Positions 16,844 through 25,977 are shown, counted from the stretch's first letter. The stretch is 46,993 nucleotides of DNA from BJ22 sp031405895 (GCA_031405895.1 JANOFL010000169.1:1-46993), one strand, 5' to 3'. Numbers and translations are program-made. The notes: generated by a model from the sequence alone, not told the origin.

Positions 16844-18907
16844 TCAGCCTTTGCCACCCTTCAGCGCCTTCACCGCGCTGGTCAGGCCGAGGTCGGCGGG
16901 TTTGCGTTCGCCGAGGCCGGCGAGGCCGATCTTGCCGAGCAGCGCTTCGAGCTGCGGGCGGATGCCGTCGTCCGAGCGGAGAATCCACTGGCCGAGCAGG
17001 GCGGCGATCGAGAGGTTTTTCAGGTCGTTGCTGCTGACGCCGAAGAGGTCGATGTACTTCTGGATTTCGGCCCGGAAGTCGTTCGCGTCGCCGCCAAAGA
17101 GCGATTGTTTCACATCGGTCAGGACGCGGCTTTCGCCAACCAGCCGGTCGATCTGTTTGCCGGCCGTGATTGAGCGGACGAGGCTCTGGAAGAACTCGTT
17201 GTCGCCGCCGACGATGTCGATGTTGGCCGACTTGAGGGCTTCACCGAGCATCCGGGACTGGGATTCGGCGATATTGGCCTGGACATTGATCGCCGCCAGC
17301 TCGACGTCCTTGTCCTTGCTGAGGCGAAGCTTGAACTCCTCGTGTTCCTTGCCGACACCATCGAGCAGTTTCATGGCATGGGCCTTGTCGGTGATGCCCT
17401 TGGCCTCGGCGGAGAACTTGAGCTGCTGGACGTGGGCTTCGGCCTCGCCCTGTTTGCCGATCGCGAGGGCAAGTGCCTCTTTGCCGCGGGCCTCGGCTTC
17501 GGCCTTGCGCTGCAGGACTTCGGCTTCGGCGAGTCCACTGGCGGCCGTTTCGACGCGGACTGCATCGGCGAGCATTTTTTTGGCCTCGGACTGTTTCTCG
17601 GCCGCCACTTTCCCGGCGTCGGCGAGAACTTTCATGGTTTCAGCCTGCAGCAGGCTCGACTGCTTTTCAGCGTCGGCGGCGCGGACTGTCTGGACGAGCG
17701 CCTGCTGGGCCAGTTCTTCGGCGGCCGTAACGGCGACCTGTTTCTTGCGCTCGGCGAGGGCGAACTCGCGGGTGTCCTTGATCTTTTCCTCCTCCTGAAC
17801 GACGGCCCGTTCGACGATGACCCGTTCGCGGATCACGTCCTGGATGTTCTTGCGCTCGACTTCGACCGCTTTTTCCTTGTCGATCTGGGCGAGGGTCACG
17901 ACTCGTTCGCGTTCAGTCGCTTCCAGCATCCGGTCCTTCTCGACCCGTTCGGTTTCGACCTTGTCGGTCCGTTCCTTGGCTTTGGCGGCAACGATGATGG
18001 TCCGCAGCCGGTTTTCTTCGGCGATGGCGATTTCCTCGTCGGCGCTGATCCGGGAAAGCTGCGAGCGCTGGCGTTCCTGGTTGCCGACGACTTCGGCTTC
18101 GGCCCGCTGGCGGGCCTGGACTTCCGCGATTTCGCGAGCCTGTTTTTCCTCGGCCTCGGCCAGTTGGCGCTGGAGGTTCAGGATCGCCTCGCGGGCCTCG
18201 ACGTCCTGCTTGGTGATCGTCTTTTCCTTTTCGCGGCGAATCTGGTTGGCGAGGACCTGTTCGCGGGCGGTCAGGTCGGTGATTTTCTTGATCCCCTCGG
18301 CGTCGAGCACGTTGTTGGGGTTGAGCTGGTCGAGGCTGGTCTGTTCGAGGTAGTCGATCGCGACGTCGTCGAGGACATAGCCGTTGAGGTCGGTGCCGAT
18401 GACTTTCTTGATCTGTTCGCGGAACTGTTCGCGCGTGCTGTAGAGATCAACGAAGTCGAACTGTTTGCCGACCGATTTCAGGCCTTCGGAGAATTTGGGC
18501 TCGAACAGCAGAACGAGCGCGGCCTGGTCGGAAGCCCGTTTGCAGCCGAGGAACTGGGCAACTTTTTCGACGTCTTCGGGGGTTTTGTTGACGCGGACGA
18601 AGAAGGCGACCTTGATGTCGGCCCGGATATTGTCCTTGCAGATCAGCCCGTCATGGCCGTTGCGGTCGATCTCGATCCGTTTGACGGAGATGTCCATCAG
18701 TTCGGTGCGGTGGACGATGGGAAGGCTGATCATCTTCGAAAAGCCAACCCGGGTGCCGTTGGCCCCGTTCTGAACGAGCGCGGTGCCCTGTTCGACTGTC
18801 CGGAAGCATTTCAGGATGACAATCACGAACAGGATGAACAGAACGAGGAGGATTCCCCCGGCCACATAAAGCGTCGGGTTATCCAGCTGTGCAATCAGGA
18901 TGCTCAT
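16844..18907 (-). CDS. Flotillin family protein (YqiK-like)
   Basis: 687 residues from the ATG at 18907, which lies 4 bp after the stop of the upstream OB-fold gene; a longer frame to 19030 only overlaps that gene. A transmembrane segment at about 12-33 is followed by an SPFH/band 7 domain (about 35-200) and a long charged, Ala/Glu-rich coiled coil (about 220-520), with a C-terminal helical region ending GLTSAVKALKGGKG. Flotillins oligomerise on membranes and organise lipid domains and protein partners. The context, with YqiJ-like and ATPase genes in one operon, points to a membrane-associated complex. The ends of the SPFH and coiled-coil regions are approximate. Confidence 0.93.
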   Translation of the reverse strand: MSILIAQLDNPTLYVAGGILLVLFILFVIVILKCFRTVEQGTALVQNGANGTRVGFSKMISLPIVHRTELMDISVKRIEIDRNGHDGLICKDNIRADIKVAFFVRVNKTPEDVEKVAQFLGCKRASDQAALVLLFEPKFSEGLKSVGKQFDFVDLYSTREQFREQIKKVIGTDLNGYVLDDVAIDYLEQTSLDQLNPNNVLDAEGIKKITDLTAREQVLANQIRREKEKTITKQDVEAREAILNLQRQLAEAEEKQAREIAEVQARQRAEAEVVGNQERQRSQLSRISADEEIAIAEENRLRTIIVAAKAKERTDKVETERVEKDRMLEATERERVVTLAQIDKEKAVEVERKNIQDVIRERVIVERAVVQEEEKIKDTREFALAERKKQVAVTAAEELAQQALVQTVRAADAEKQSSLLQAETMKVLADAGKVAAEKQSEAKKMLADAVRVETAASGLAEAEVLQRKAEAEARGKEALALAIGKQGEAEAHVQQLKFSAEAKGITDKAHAMKLLDGVGKEHEEFKLRLSKDKDVELAAINVQANIAESQSRMLGEALKSANIDIVGGDNEFFQSLVRSITAGKQIDRLVGESRVLTDVKQSLFGGDANDFRAEIQKYIDLFGVSSNDLKNLSIAALLGQWILRSDDGIRPQLEALLGKIGLAGLGERKPADLGLTSAVKALKGGKG

Positions 18908-18911
18908 GGTG

Positions 18912-19538
18912 TTACTCGGGTTTCTTGGCAAGCTGGACGAGCCAGGTACTGGTTTCGGGCTGGTATTCGACGAGCCGGACCCATTCTCCGCGCGGCAGCC
19001 GTGCGCCGCGGCAACGGGCCGACAGCACAACGGGCGGGCCGTTGCGCTGGATGGTGACTTCGCCGGATGAATCGGTGACTTCGCTGGTCGAGACCTGGGC
19101 GATGTCGCCCGGCTTGAGCCGCTCGACGTCCTCGCGGTTGAGGCTGCGGAAGAGCGGCACCAGCGGGCGGATGGCGAAACTCGTGGCGATCAGGCTCGCC
19201 ACGGCACAGCCAGCCAGCAGCAGGACGCCTTTGACCGGGCCAAGCTCCGGGCGGAACCACTGGTGGCTGAGCATCGTGGTCGTCCACCAGAGCAAGGCGA
19301 AGACCGACCCGACGACCGTCACCGGTACTTCAACGAGATGCAGGAAGTTGAGGACCGCGGGCCAGACGCCAACCGGCACCGCGTCGATGCCGTCCGTGTC
19401 GAGGCCGAGATCCAGTTCGAGCAGATCCGTGCCGAGCGCCCCGACTGCCACAAGCAGCCAGTAAAGCAGCACGACCCCAAGCAGGAGTGTGGTGGGCAGC
19501 ACGGTAGGGAGAAACAGGGTGGACCAGAATTCGACCAT
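18912..19538 (-). CDS. OB-fold-containing membrane protein (YqiJ/DUF1449-like)
   Basis: 208 residues from the ATG at 19538; a start at 19589 would add 17 residues ahead of a typical membrane start MVEFWSTLFLPTVLPTTLLL. Three hydrophobic segments (about 9-35, 62-85 and 108-128) are followed by a soluble C-terminal beta domain (about 145-205, with GDIAQVSTSEVTDSSGEVTI and a WVRLVEYQ strand), the OB fold. This is the usual partner of YqiK-type flotillins, analogous to NfeD/YuaF beside other flotillins. It is the first gene of the operon and is nearly coupled to the flotillin gene. Confidence 0.85.
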   Translation of the reverse strand: MVEFWSTLFLPTVLPTTLLLGVVLLYWLLVAVGALGTDLLELDLGLDTDGIDAVPVGVWPAVLNFLHLVEVPVTVVGSVFALLWWTTTMLSHQWFRPELGPVKGVLLLAGCAVASLIATSFAIRPLVPLFRSLNREDVERLKPGDIAQVSTSEVTDSSGEVTIQRNGPPVVLSARCRGARLPRGEWVRLVEYQPETSTWLVQLAKKPE

Positions 19539-20050
19539 GCGATTCCCGTGGATGAAGAACCTGGCCGATGGCAGTCGCCAGTCGGGCAAGTCCAGAAACG
19601 GTCACTCTGCCCTGCCGCGACGGGGTCGCGGCAAGGCAGAACGAACGGCGTTTGGGGCACGTTCACATGTTAGTCAGGGCCAGCGCGGGCCGCTATTTTT
19701 CGTATCCCCAGTTCGTGCTGCCGGCCGACATCTTGGCTTGATTCGGGCGGAAAACTGGCGACCGGTGAGGAACGCGAAATCTGGCGGGCGGCCATCCCGT
19801 TAAGCGAACGACCCGGCGGGAGCCTGGTCGCCACAGCCCGGCCCGGACGGCAACCAGGCGACGTGTTGGGAACCTGGACTGGGCCCTGCGCGGTCGGGTT
19901 GCCGGTTTCGGCGCACTGATTCCCGAAATTTGAGATTTGAAATTTGAGATCGGCCCCTGCCTTGACGGATTCAAAGACTTGAACACGCAATGCGCCGGCG
20001 AGTCAGACCGGGTATCGCGGAGTGACAGGCGGGAAGCAATTCCCTCGGAC
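19539..20050. other. Intergenic region with several repeats, operon upstream side
   Basis: No gene was found. It holds an imperfect palindrome around CTGCCCTGCCGCGAC (19608-19642), a GGCGGGAGCCTGGTCGCCAC repeat (19815-19835, second copy near 41886) and the 23-base AT-rich repeat at 19928-19950. The promoter of the flotillin operon should lie in its left part, but no clear -35/-10 pair was seen. Confidence 0.5.
19928..19950. repeat. Interspersed TTTGAGATTTGAAATTTGAG repeat, copy 2
   Basis: Identical over 23 bases to 16744-16766. Confidence 0.85.
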
Positions 20051-20069
20051 GACAGGCTGGAAGCCTGTC
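20051..20069. repeat. GACAGGCTGGAAGCCTGTC palindrome
   Basis: A single copy of a family that also forms inverted pairs at 24601-24668 and 39815-39878. It is followed by the conserved CCCACGT. Confidence 0.8.
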
Positions 20070-20075
20070 CCACGT

Positions 20076-20115
20076 AAAAAGAAAAGTCCCCGCCAGTGGT
20101 ACCGCTGGCGGGGAC
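20076..20115 (-). terminator. Rho-independent terminator downstream of clpX
   Basis: An 11-bp perfect stem GTCCCCGCCAG/CTGGCGGGGAC (20086-20096 with 20105-20115), followed on the minus strand by TTTTCTTTTT (20085-20076). It lies 255 bp past the clpX stop. Confidence 0.8.
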
Positions 20116-20305
20116 TGTCTCTGTTGACTGGCCGTTCAGCCAGGTTCGAAGGCGGGCAATGCGGAGGAGATGCAGGTCGATGAAGCGGGACAGGTAGTAG
20201 CGGCCGGCGGCTGGCGGGCAGGGGCGAGTCTGCCGGACCGGACCCGGGTCGGATCGCAGTCACCGTTCGGCTTTCAATTCCACGGTTGCTGGAAGGAAGT
20301 TGGAC

Positions 20306-20359
20306 CCTGTCCGGGAACCGCGAAGAGAGGGGGTCAGACCCCGGCGGTTCACAAACAGG
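20306..20359. repeat. Composite element, empty form (outer inverted repeat only)
   Basis: Outer arms CCTGTCCGGGAACCGC and GCGGTTCACAAACAGG enclose only GAAGAGAGGGGGTCAGACCCCG, a collapsed module. The same outer arms enclose two full modules at 38287-38442 and one at 30438-30523. It sits just past the clpX stop. Confidence 0.75.
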
Positions 20360-20370
20360 CTTTTGCGGCG

Positions 20371-21654
20371 TCAGGCACTTCGGGTTTCGGGCATTGTGAA
20401 ACATGCGGACTGGCCGGCGACAACCGACTCGTCCACCACGAACTTGCTGCCCTTCGGCTGTTCGGGCAAGTCATACATCAAGTCGAGCATGACCCGCTCG
20501 ATGATCGCACGCAGGCCGCGGGCACCGGTGCCCTTTCCAAGGGCCTGCTGGGCAATCATTTTCAGCGCGCCATCGGTGAAGCTGACGTCGCAGTTCTCCA
20601 TCTGGAAGAGGCTTTGGTACTGGCGGACAAGGGCGTTCTTCGGCTCGGTCAGGACCTGGATCAGGCCTGGCTCGTCGAGCGGCGCGAGGCTGCTGACCAC
20701 CGGCAGGCGACCGATCAGTTCGGGGATCAGGCCGAACTCAAGGATGTCGTCGCTGGTGACCTGGGCAAGGATCGCGGCCGTGTCTCCGATCGCCCGGTAA
20801 CCGGCATTCTGGCCGAAGCCAATCGTGCGGCTGCCGAGGCGGCGGCGGACAATGTCCTCGATCCCGACAAACGTTCCACCGCAGATGAACAGGATGTTGC
20901 TCGTGTCGATCTGGATGTACTGCTGTTCGGGATGTTTGCGACCACCCTGGGGCGGGACGTTCGCGACGGTGCCTTCCAGCATCTTGAGCAAGGCCTGCTG
21001 CACGCCTTCACCCGAGACATCGCGCGTGATCGAGACGTTCTGGCTCGTCTTGCCAATCTTGTCGATCTCGTCGATGTAGATGACTCCCCGCTGGGCGGCT
21101 TCGATGTCGAAGTCGGCGGCGTGGAGCAGCTTGAGCAGCAGGTTCTCAACGTCTTCGCCGACATAGCCGGCTTCGGTCAGCGTCGTCGCGTCGCCGATGG
21201 CGAAAGGGACGTTCAGCACCCGGGCGAGGGTCCGGGCCAGCAGCGTCTTGCCGCTGCCGGTCGGTCCCACGAGCAGGATGTTGGACTTCTCGACTTCGAC
21301 TTCGCTGCCCCCTTCCACACCAAGCGTCAGACGCTTGTAGTGGTTGTGGACGGCGACGGACAGGACCTTTTTGGGGTCCCGCTGGCCGATCACGTACTCG
21401 TCCAGTTTGGCAACCAGTTCGCGCGGTGTCGGAATCTTGGTGAAAAGCTGCTTGGTGGGACCGCGGCGCCGCTGTTCCTGGTCCAGAATGGACTGGCACA
21501 ACTCGATGCACTCGCCACAGATGTAGACGTCGCTTGGTCCTTCGACCAGCGGGCCTACTTCGCGGTAGCTCTTGCGACAGAACGAACAATGCGCGTTTTT
21601 GCGGGTGGCACTACCCGTGCGGCGCGTACCGCCTGAATCGTTGCCTGCGGGCAT
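20371..21654 (-). CDS. clpX: ATP-dependent Clp protease ATP-binding subunit ClpX
   Basis: A 427-residue AAA+ unfoldase that feeds tagged proteins to ClpP. The N-terminal zinc-binding domain has C23, C26, C46 and C49 (CSFC and CGEC pairs). Walker A is GPTGSGKT (130-137), the pore loop GYVGEDVE (163-170) and Walker B VIYIDEID (191-198); an RKH loop lies in GGRKHPEQ, followed by an ARGLRAIIE sensor-2 helix. The start ATG at 21654 is preceded by AGGAG with a good spacing. No clpP is adjacent, so it is a separate transcription unit, ending at the terminator at 20076-20115. Confidence 0.98.
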   Translation of the reverse strand: MPAGNDSGGTRRTGSATRKNAHCSFCRKSYREVGPLVEGPSDVYICGECIELCQSILDQEQRRRGPTKQLFTKIPTPRELVAKLDEYVIGQRDPKKVLSVAVHNHYKRLTLGVEGGSEVEVEKSNILLVGPTGSGKTLLARTLARVLNVPFAIGDATTLTEAGYVGEDVENLLLKLLHAADFDIEAAQRGVIYIDEIDKIGKTSQNVSITRDVSGEGVQQALLKMLEGTVANVPPQGGRKHPEQQYIQIDTSNILFICGGTFVGIEDIVRRRLGSRTIGFGQNAGYRAIGDTAAILAQVTSDDILEFGLIPELIGRLPVVSSLAPLDEPGLIQVLTEPKNALVRQYQSLFQMENCDVSFTDGALKMIAQQALGKGTGARGLRAIIERVMLDLMYDLPEQPKGSKFVVDESVVAGQSACFTMPETRSA

Positions 21655-21982
21655 GGAAGCTCCTGGTTTTCAGAACCAACCGTTGCTGGATCATCTGGTT
21701 GTGGCCCGAAAACCGGTGACGGATTCGCGAACCGCGAACCCGGCCGGTGAAGCTTCCCTGCCCGCACCTTCGAGCAAACGTTGTTATCTGCTATCACACC
21801 CCGGATTCTGTGCTGGGTCATCGCGCCCGCTCATATCCGGAACATCCCGGCCGCTCTGGCCGGCAACTGCCCTGTTTCCACCCGGCACAGCCGTCCGGCC
21901 GGGCATATCTTTCGCAGTCGTCGGGCCGGACACGCGTCCAGGCACCAACGATATGCGTCCATAGTTACGGATCGTATGCCGC
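21655..21982. other. Intergenic region upstream of clpX
   Basis: No gene was found. It is GC-rich with short CCGG-type hairpins. It must hold the clpX promoter, though no strong consensus hexamers were seen. Confidence 0.5.
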
Positions 21983-22324
21983 TCAGTTCGCCGAACCGGT
22001 TTTTTTTGCGCGGTCGAGGTGTTCCTTGCCGGCCATCCGGTCCGTCTCGCGTCCCGCCGCCTGCTCTCCGCCGCCGTCACCTGTCAGGTTTTGGCGAAGC
22101 TTCGCGTACTCATCATCCTCGATCAGCCCCTGGTCGCGCAGGTCGCGAAACGAGCCAAGGTAGGACTGCCGGTCGGGAGTCGTGTCATGAAACATGCTTC
22201 TCAACTTGCCGACGACGTAGATCGCCACCGCCAGCAACATCAGCAGGATCGTTCCCCAGACGACCCAGCGCACGGCGTCGATCTCCATCGATTCGACCCA
22301 GAACTGACGTATCGACTTGAACAT
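21983..22324 (-). CDS. Small membrane protein with SHOCT-like C-terminus
   Basis: 113 residues from the ATG at 22324; longer frames upstream read through intergenic sequence. One transmembrane helix at about 19-40 (RWVVWGTILLMLLAVAIYVVG) is followed by a cytoplasmic stretch with DLRDQGLIEDDEYAKLRQNL, a pattern like the short C-terminal (SHOCT) oligomerisation motif. The tail is charged. Function is unknown. It may share a transcript with clpX, which follows after 328 bp on the same strand. Confidence 0.75.
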   Translation of the reverse strand: MFKSIRQFWVESMEIDAVRWVVWGTILLMLLAVAIYVVGKLRSMFHDTTPDRQSYLGSFRDLRDQGLIEDDEYAKLRQNLTGDGGGEQAAGRETDRMAGKEHLDRAKKTGSAN

Positions 22325-22694
22325 CTTGCCCAATCCGCAATCCCGTGCTCCCGAGTGGGCAACCATCCAGGTCACCCGGCACGCATTATAGGCGTGCAAA
22401 CCCAAACAACGCACCGCGAACTTCCCTTGTGGCCGTCCCGAAAGGCGGTGACCGCCAAAACCGCAAGACCGGCCGGCAATCCCGGCCAGCATTGAAATCG
22501 AGGAGGCCAATGAACCGTGCCGGGAAAACCTGTTTCCACTGTGCATCCGGCCCTTTCTGGCCAACCGGGATCAACTGCACGACCGGCCATCTTCAACCCG
22601 TCGGCGGTCGGGCGGTCCGATAAAGATCATGCGGCAATCCGCTCCGTAGCCGGGCGAGCCGCCCCACGGATGAAGGTGACAGGGGACCGGATCG
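22325..22694. other. Divergent intergenic region
   Basis: Lies between the small membrane protein (minus) and the exported protein (plus). A near-perfect GGCGGTGACCGCC palindrome lies at 22444-22456, a possible operator but unsupported. No gene was found. Confidence 0.4.
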
Positions 22695-24599
22695 ATGCTG
22701 GCCAGAACCGGACAATGGAAGATCGCATTCGGCACAGTCTGTTGCCTGCTGGCGTCCGTGGCAGGCGGACAGTCAGGGAATGGTGATCGGGAGCCGGGAA
22801 GCGGAGCGGAGCGGCGGATCGGGACCAACCTGCGAGCCTTCGGGATTCCGTTCTCGGTCACCGATCCGGGCGAACGCTACGTCGAAGTCCAGCTTTACGT
22901 GTCGCGCGATCGCGGACAGAGCTGGAGTTTTCACTCGCGCCAGCCGGCCCGCGCGACCGAGTTCCCGTTCGAGAGCCGGGGCGACGGCGAGTACTGGTTC
23001 GCGATCCGGACACTTGACCGGGATCGGCAACTTCATCCGGCCGGGTCGATGCGGCCCGAGCTCAAGATCATTGTCGACACGGTTCAGCCGAAGCTCGATT
23101 TTCGCATCCAGACGGATGCTTCCGGCCGGATCACTTGCCGCTGGCGGGCAGAAGACGAGCACATTGACCCGCAGGCAACGCGGATTGCGTTTCGGCCACT
23201 GATCGCAACGGAAGACACGGGCAACGAATGGCTGGGCGTGCCTTACCAGCCCGTCACCGAGCCGGTGGACAATGTCTTCGCCGACCAGTACGCCTGGTGG
23301 CCCGAGCCCCGCAGTGCCGAGGTCCTGGTCCAGCTCGCCGTGAGCGACATCGCTGGCAACCAGGCGATTGAAGAGCGGCAGATCGCGCTGCCGTTCAACG
23401 GGCCGACGGCCGGACAGCTGGGACAATCGGCTCCCGGACTGCAGGCAACGAACGGCAACACGTCGGGCCAGAACAGCGGGCTGTTTGAAGTTTCTTCGAC
23501 GACGCAGAGTCCCGGCCCGCAAGGCCTGGCTGTCCAGCGCCCCGTTGTCGGTGATTCCGGGTTGCCAGCTCCCGATCAGGCGACCCAGCCGCAGCTCTAT
23601 GGGGCAACCGGACAGATCGCATCCATTCCGTCGCCTTTGACCAGCCCCGGCGCCGCGCCATCCATTGCCTGGAACAGCACGACGGCTGGCGGTAGCGGAA
23701 GAGCGCCGGCCATTGCCTCAGGGCAGCCGCAAGCCCCCGATTACCGGCCTTGGTTGCAGGGAGAACAGGAACCGTCCAGCCCCAATCTGGCTGATCGTGG
23801 TGCAGGCCGGCCCGGCATTGAACCACAACGCGATCCACAGTCGGTGATGGCGACGCCGGTGTCGATGGTTCCGCAGCCCGCCGGGACAGGCCACTCGCAA
23901 CAAGCGGGCGAAGCTGCGGACGGGGGAGGAGCAGTTGGGACAACTGCTCTACGTTCGCCGGAAGGCAGGATGGGCAGCATCCGGTATGTGAACTCGCGGC
24001 GGTTCAGGCTCGACTACAGCCTGGAATCGCTTGACCCGGGTCAGATTTCCAGAGTCGTGCTTTGGTCGACTTCTGATCAGGGCCAGACCTGGACGGCCTG
24101 GGCCGAAGACACTGACAACGAGAGTCCCTTCCCGGTCGAAATGAACGAGGCAGGCCTTTTCGGGTTCCGGATCGTCTTTCATACGTCGGATGGACTTGCC
24201 GGTCGCGCGCCGGCCCGTGGCGACGATGCCGACCTCTGGATTGCGATCGACCTCGATCCACCTGTCGCGCGACTGACCGGCGCTCCCTGCGGACGTGGTG
24301 CCGAAGCGGGAAACCTGGTGATCCAGTGGCAAGCCAGCGACGCGATGTTGCGCAATGGCCCGGTGCGGCTCAGCTGGTCGTCCGGCCGCGAGGGGCCGTG
24401 GACCCTGATCGGCGACGGGATTCCCAATCACTTTCAGTACGCGTGGAAGCCCGACAGCCAGGTCCCCGACCGCGTCCATCTCCGGCTCGATGTCACCGAC
24501 GCGGCGGGCAACATCGCGACCAGCACGACCGACCAGCCGGTCAATCTCAAAGGCCTGATCCCCCGCGGCCGGTTCATCGATGTCCAGCCGTTGCGCTGA
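22695..24599 (+). CDS. Exported planctomycete hypothetical protein
   Basis: 634 residues from ATG 22695, with AGGGGA 8 bases upstream. The signal peptide (KIAFGTVCCLLASVAGG) is followed by two similar beta-rich regions. The first (about 45-240) contains VEVQLYVSRDRGQSW and YWFAIRTLDRD; the second (about 430-630) contains RVVLWSTSDQGQTW and FGFRIVFHTSDG. A 190-residue Pro/Gln/Ser/Gly-rich linker separates them. The D-x-G-Q-(S/T)-W strings recall BNR/sialidase-type Asp boxes, and the two halves look like an internal duplication. An envelope or extracellular role is likely; no enzyme activity can be read. A palindromic repeat begins 1 bp after the stop. Confidence 0.75.
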   Translation: MLARTGQWKIAFGTVCCLLASVAGGQSGNGDREPGSGAERRIGTNLRAFGIPFSVTDPGERYVEVQLYVSRDRGQSWSFHSRQPARATEFPFESRGDGEYWFAIRTLDRDRQLHPAGSMRPELKIIVDTVQPKLDFRIQTDASGRITCRWRAEDEHIDPQATRIAFRPLIATEDTGNEWLGVPYQPVTEPVDNVFADQYAWWPEPRSAEVLVQLAVSDIAGNQAIEERQIALPFNGPTAGQLGQSAPGLQATNGNTSGQNSGLFEVSSTTQSPGPQGLAVQRPVVGDSGLPAPDQATQPQLYGATGQIASIPSPLTSPGAAPSIAWNSTTAGGSGRAPAIASGQPQAPDYRPWLQGEQEPSSPNLADRGAGRPGIEPQRDPQSVMATPVSMVPQPAGTGHSQQAGEAADGGGAVGTTALRSPEGRMGSIRYVNSRRFRLDYSLESLDPGQISRVVLWSTSDQGQTWTAWAEDTDNESPFPVEMNEAGLFGFRIVFHTSDGLAGRAPARGDDADLWIAIDLDPPVARLTGAPCGRGAEAGNLVIQWQASDAMLRNGPVRLSWSSGREGPWTLIGDGIPNHFQYAWKPDSQVPDRVHLRLDVTDAAGNIATSTTDQPVNLKGLIPRGRFIDVQPLR

Positions 24600-24600
24600 C

Positions 24601-24668
24601 GTGGCACAGGCTGCCAGCCTGTCTCAAAGATAATTGCTTCAGACTTACAGGCTGGACGCCTGTCCCAC
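24601..24668. repeat. Inverted pair of ACAGGCTG-N-CAGCCTGT repeats
   Basis: Arms 24601-24623 and 24646-24668 belong to the GACAGGCTGGAAGCCTGTC family, starting 1 bp after the stop of the upstream gene and ending 50 bp before holA. Confidence 0.75.
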
Positions 24669-24718
24669 GTTGAGGCGGTACACTGACGGCTTACCATTGA
24701 GCCGTCCGCCAACCGCCG

Positions 24719-25771
24719 ATGACTGGTACGACCAACGCGCTAGAAGTCCTCGATTCGCCCCGGCCGGAGCTGCCAGGGACGGTCGTGCTGTTCGGTCCGC
24801 AGCGGTATCTTCAGTGCCTTGCCCTGAAGCACCTCACGGGTGATGGCAGCGCGGAAAGCGACCCGTTCGTTGTGGCTTTTGAGGGGGACTCCGTCGAATG
24901 GCCGGTGTTGGCCGACCAGCTGCGCAGCCAATCGCTCTTCGGCGGCGAAAGCAAACTCGTTCTCGTCCGCGATGCCGACGATTTCGTCAAACGGCACCGC
25001 GAGCGACTTGAGGGTCTTGTGACCGACACCGGCCGGCCGGTGCCGCTGGTGCTAACGGTTTCGGCTTGGCCCGCCAACACGCGGCTCTACAAGCAGATCG
25101 AAAAAACGGGCTGGCAGATCGCCTGTGACCTGCCGCAGACGGGCAGCGGCTGGTCGGCCTCAACCGACTTCGCCCGTGTCGGTAAATGGCTGGCCAAACG
25201 AGCCACGATCGTTCACCAGTTTCGCCTCGATGCCGATGCAGGACGATTGTTGATCGAACTCTGTGGCGAAGACCTCGGCCGGGCCGATCAGGAGCTGGCC
25301 CGGATTGGCGTCAGCGTCGCGGAGAACGAAGCTGTCGACCGGCAGAAACTTCAGTCCATTGTCGGCGGGTGGCGAAGCCAGACGATTTACGAAGCGATCG
25401 ATGCAGCACTGGAAGGCCAGCCCGCGATCGCCTTGCAGCTGTTCGACCGGCTGCTGCACGCAGGTGAAGAACCGTTCGGCCTGTTCGCCCAGCTCGCCTG
25501 GTCACTGCGGCGGTATTCGCAGGCGATGCGCAATCTCGACCGGAGCGGCGGGGGGAAAAACGCGATGCGGGCGGCGCTGGAACAGGCCGGCTTCAAGAAC
25601 TTCCGCGGCGAACTCGAGCGGGCCGAACCCCGCATGCGGCGACTGGGCCGGCCCCGCGTTGAAATACTCTCCGCGGTCCTCCTCGAAATCGACCGCGCCC
25701 TGAAAGGCTCCCATTCCCGCGAAGATCGCGGCCGGCTGGCGCTGGAGAAGCTGATCTTCTGGCTGGCGTGA
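24719..25771 (+). CDS. holA: DNA polymerase III subunit delta
   Basis: A 350-residue clamp-loader subunit that opens the beta clamp for loading. It has the AAA+-like N-terminal fold without a functional Walker site (VVLFGPQRYLQCLALKHL), a LRSQSLFGGESKLVLVRDAD strand-helix typical of HolA, and the C-terminal helical domain with IYEAIDAALEG, ALQLFDRLLHAGEEP and FAQLAWSLRRY. Length is normal for the family (about 340). The start ATG at 24719 lacks a strong Shine-Dalgarno sequence. Confidence 0.9.
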   Translation: MTGTTNALEVLDSPRPELPGTVVLFGPQRYLQCLALKHLTGDGSAESDPFVVAFEGDSVEWPVLADQLRSQSLFGGESKLVLVRDADDFVKRHRERLEGLVTDTGRPVPLVLTVSAWPANTRLYKQIEKTGWQIACDLPQTGSGWSASTDFARVGKWLAKRATIVHQFRLDADAGRLLIELCGEDLGRADQELARIGVSVAENEAVDRQKLQSIVGGWRSQTIYEAIDAALEGQPAIALQLFDRLLHAGEEPFGLFAQLAWSLRRYSQAMRNLDRSGGGKNAMRAALEQAGFKNFRGELERAEPRMRRLGRPRVEILSAVLLEIDRALKGSHSREDRGRLALEKLIFWLA

Positions 25772-25797
25772 AGGGACATCGCCACTTTTCCGCCAAC

Positions 25798-25977
25798 CGG
25801 AATACCAGCACGTCCGGAATACCAGCACGCAGCGCAAGCAAGTGATCTTTCGTCGCCGGAAAAAGGCGCAATGCGGAACCGGCTTTCGAACATTTCTTCA
25901 AGACTCTCTGCCACAGTCGCCGGAAGAAACAGGCCAACACAACAAGATCACTTGCTTGCGCTGCGTGCTGGTATCTC
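25798..25977. mobile_element. MITE-like element with 31-bp perfect inverted repeats
   Basis: Arms 25819-25849 and 25944-25974 are perfectly complementary over 31 bp and enclose 94 bp without a convincing gene. The left arm is preceded by a second GGAATACCAGCAC copy (25798-25812). The arm sequence is the CTTGCTTGCGCTGCG-GCTGGTATT family seen as single copies at 2401 and 9278. The structure is non-autonomous; no transposase is present. Confidence 0.65.

Noticed and set aside
17342..19057. 571-codon plus-strand frame opposite the flotillin gene
   Set aside because: Antisense shadow with Phe/Gly/Leu-rich composition; flotillin on the minus strand is unambiguous.
20170..21636. 488-codon plus-strand frame opposite clpX
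   Set aside because: Antisense shadow; ClpX motifs are all on the minus strand.
22444..22456. GGCGGTGACCGCC as a repressor operator
   Set aside because: One near-palindrome in a GC-rich region with no regulator nearby; too weak to call.
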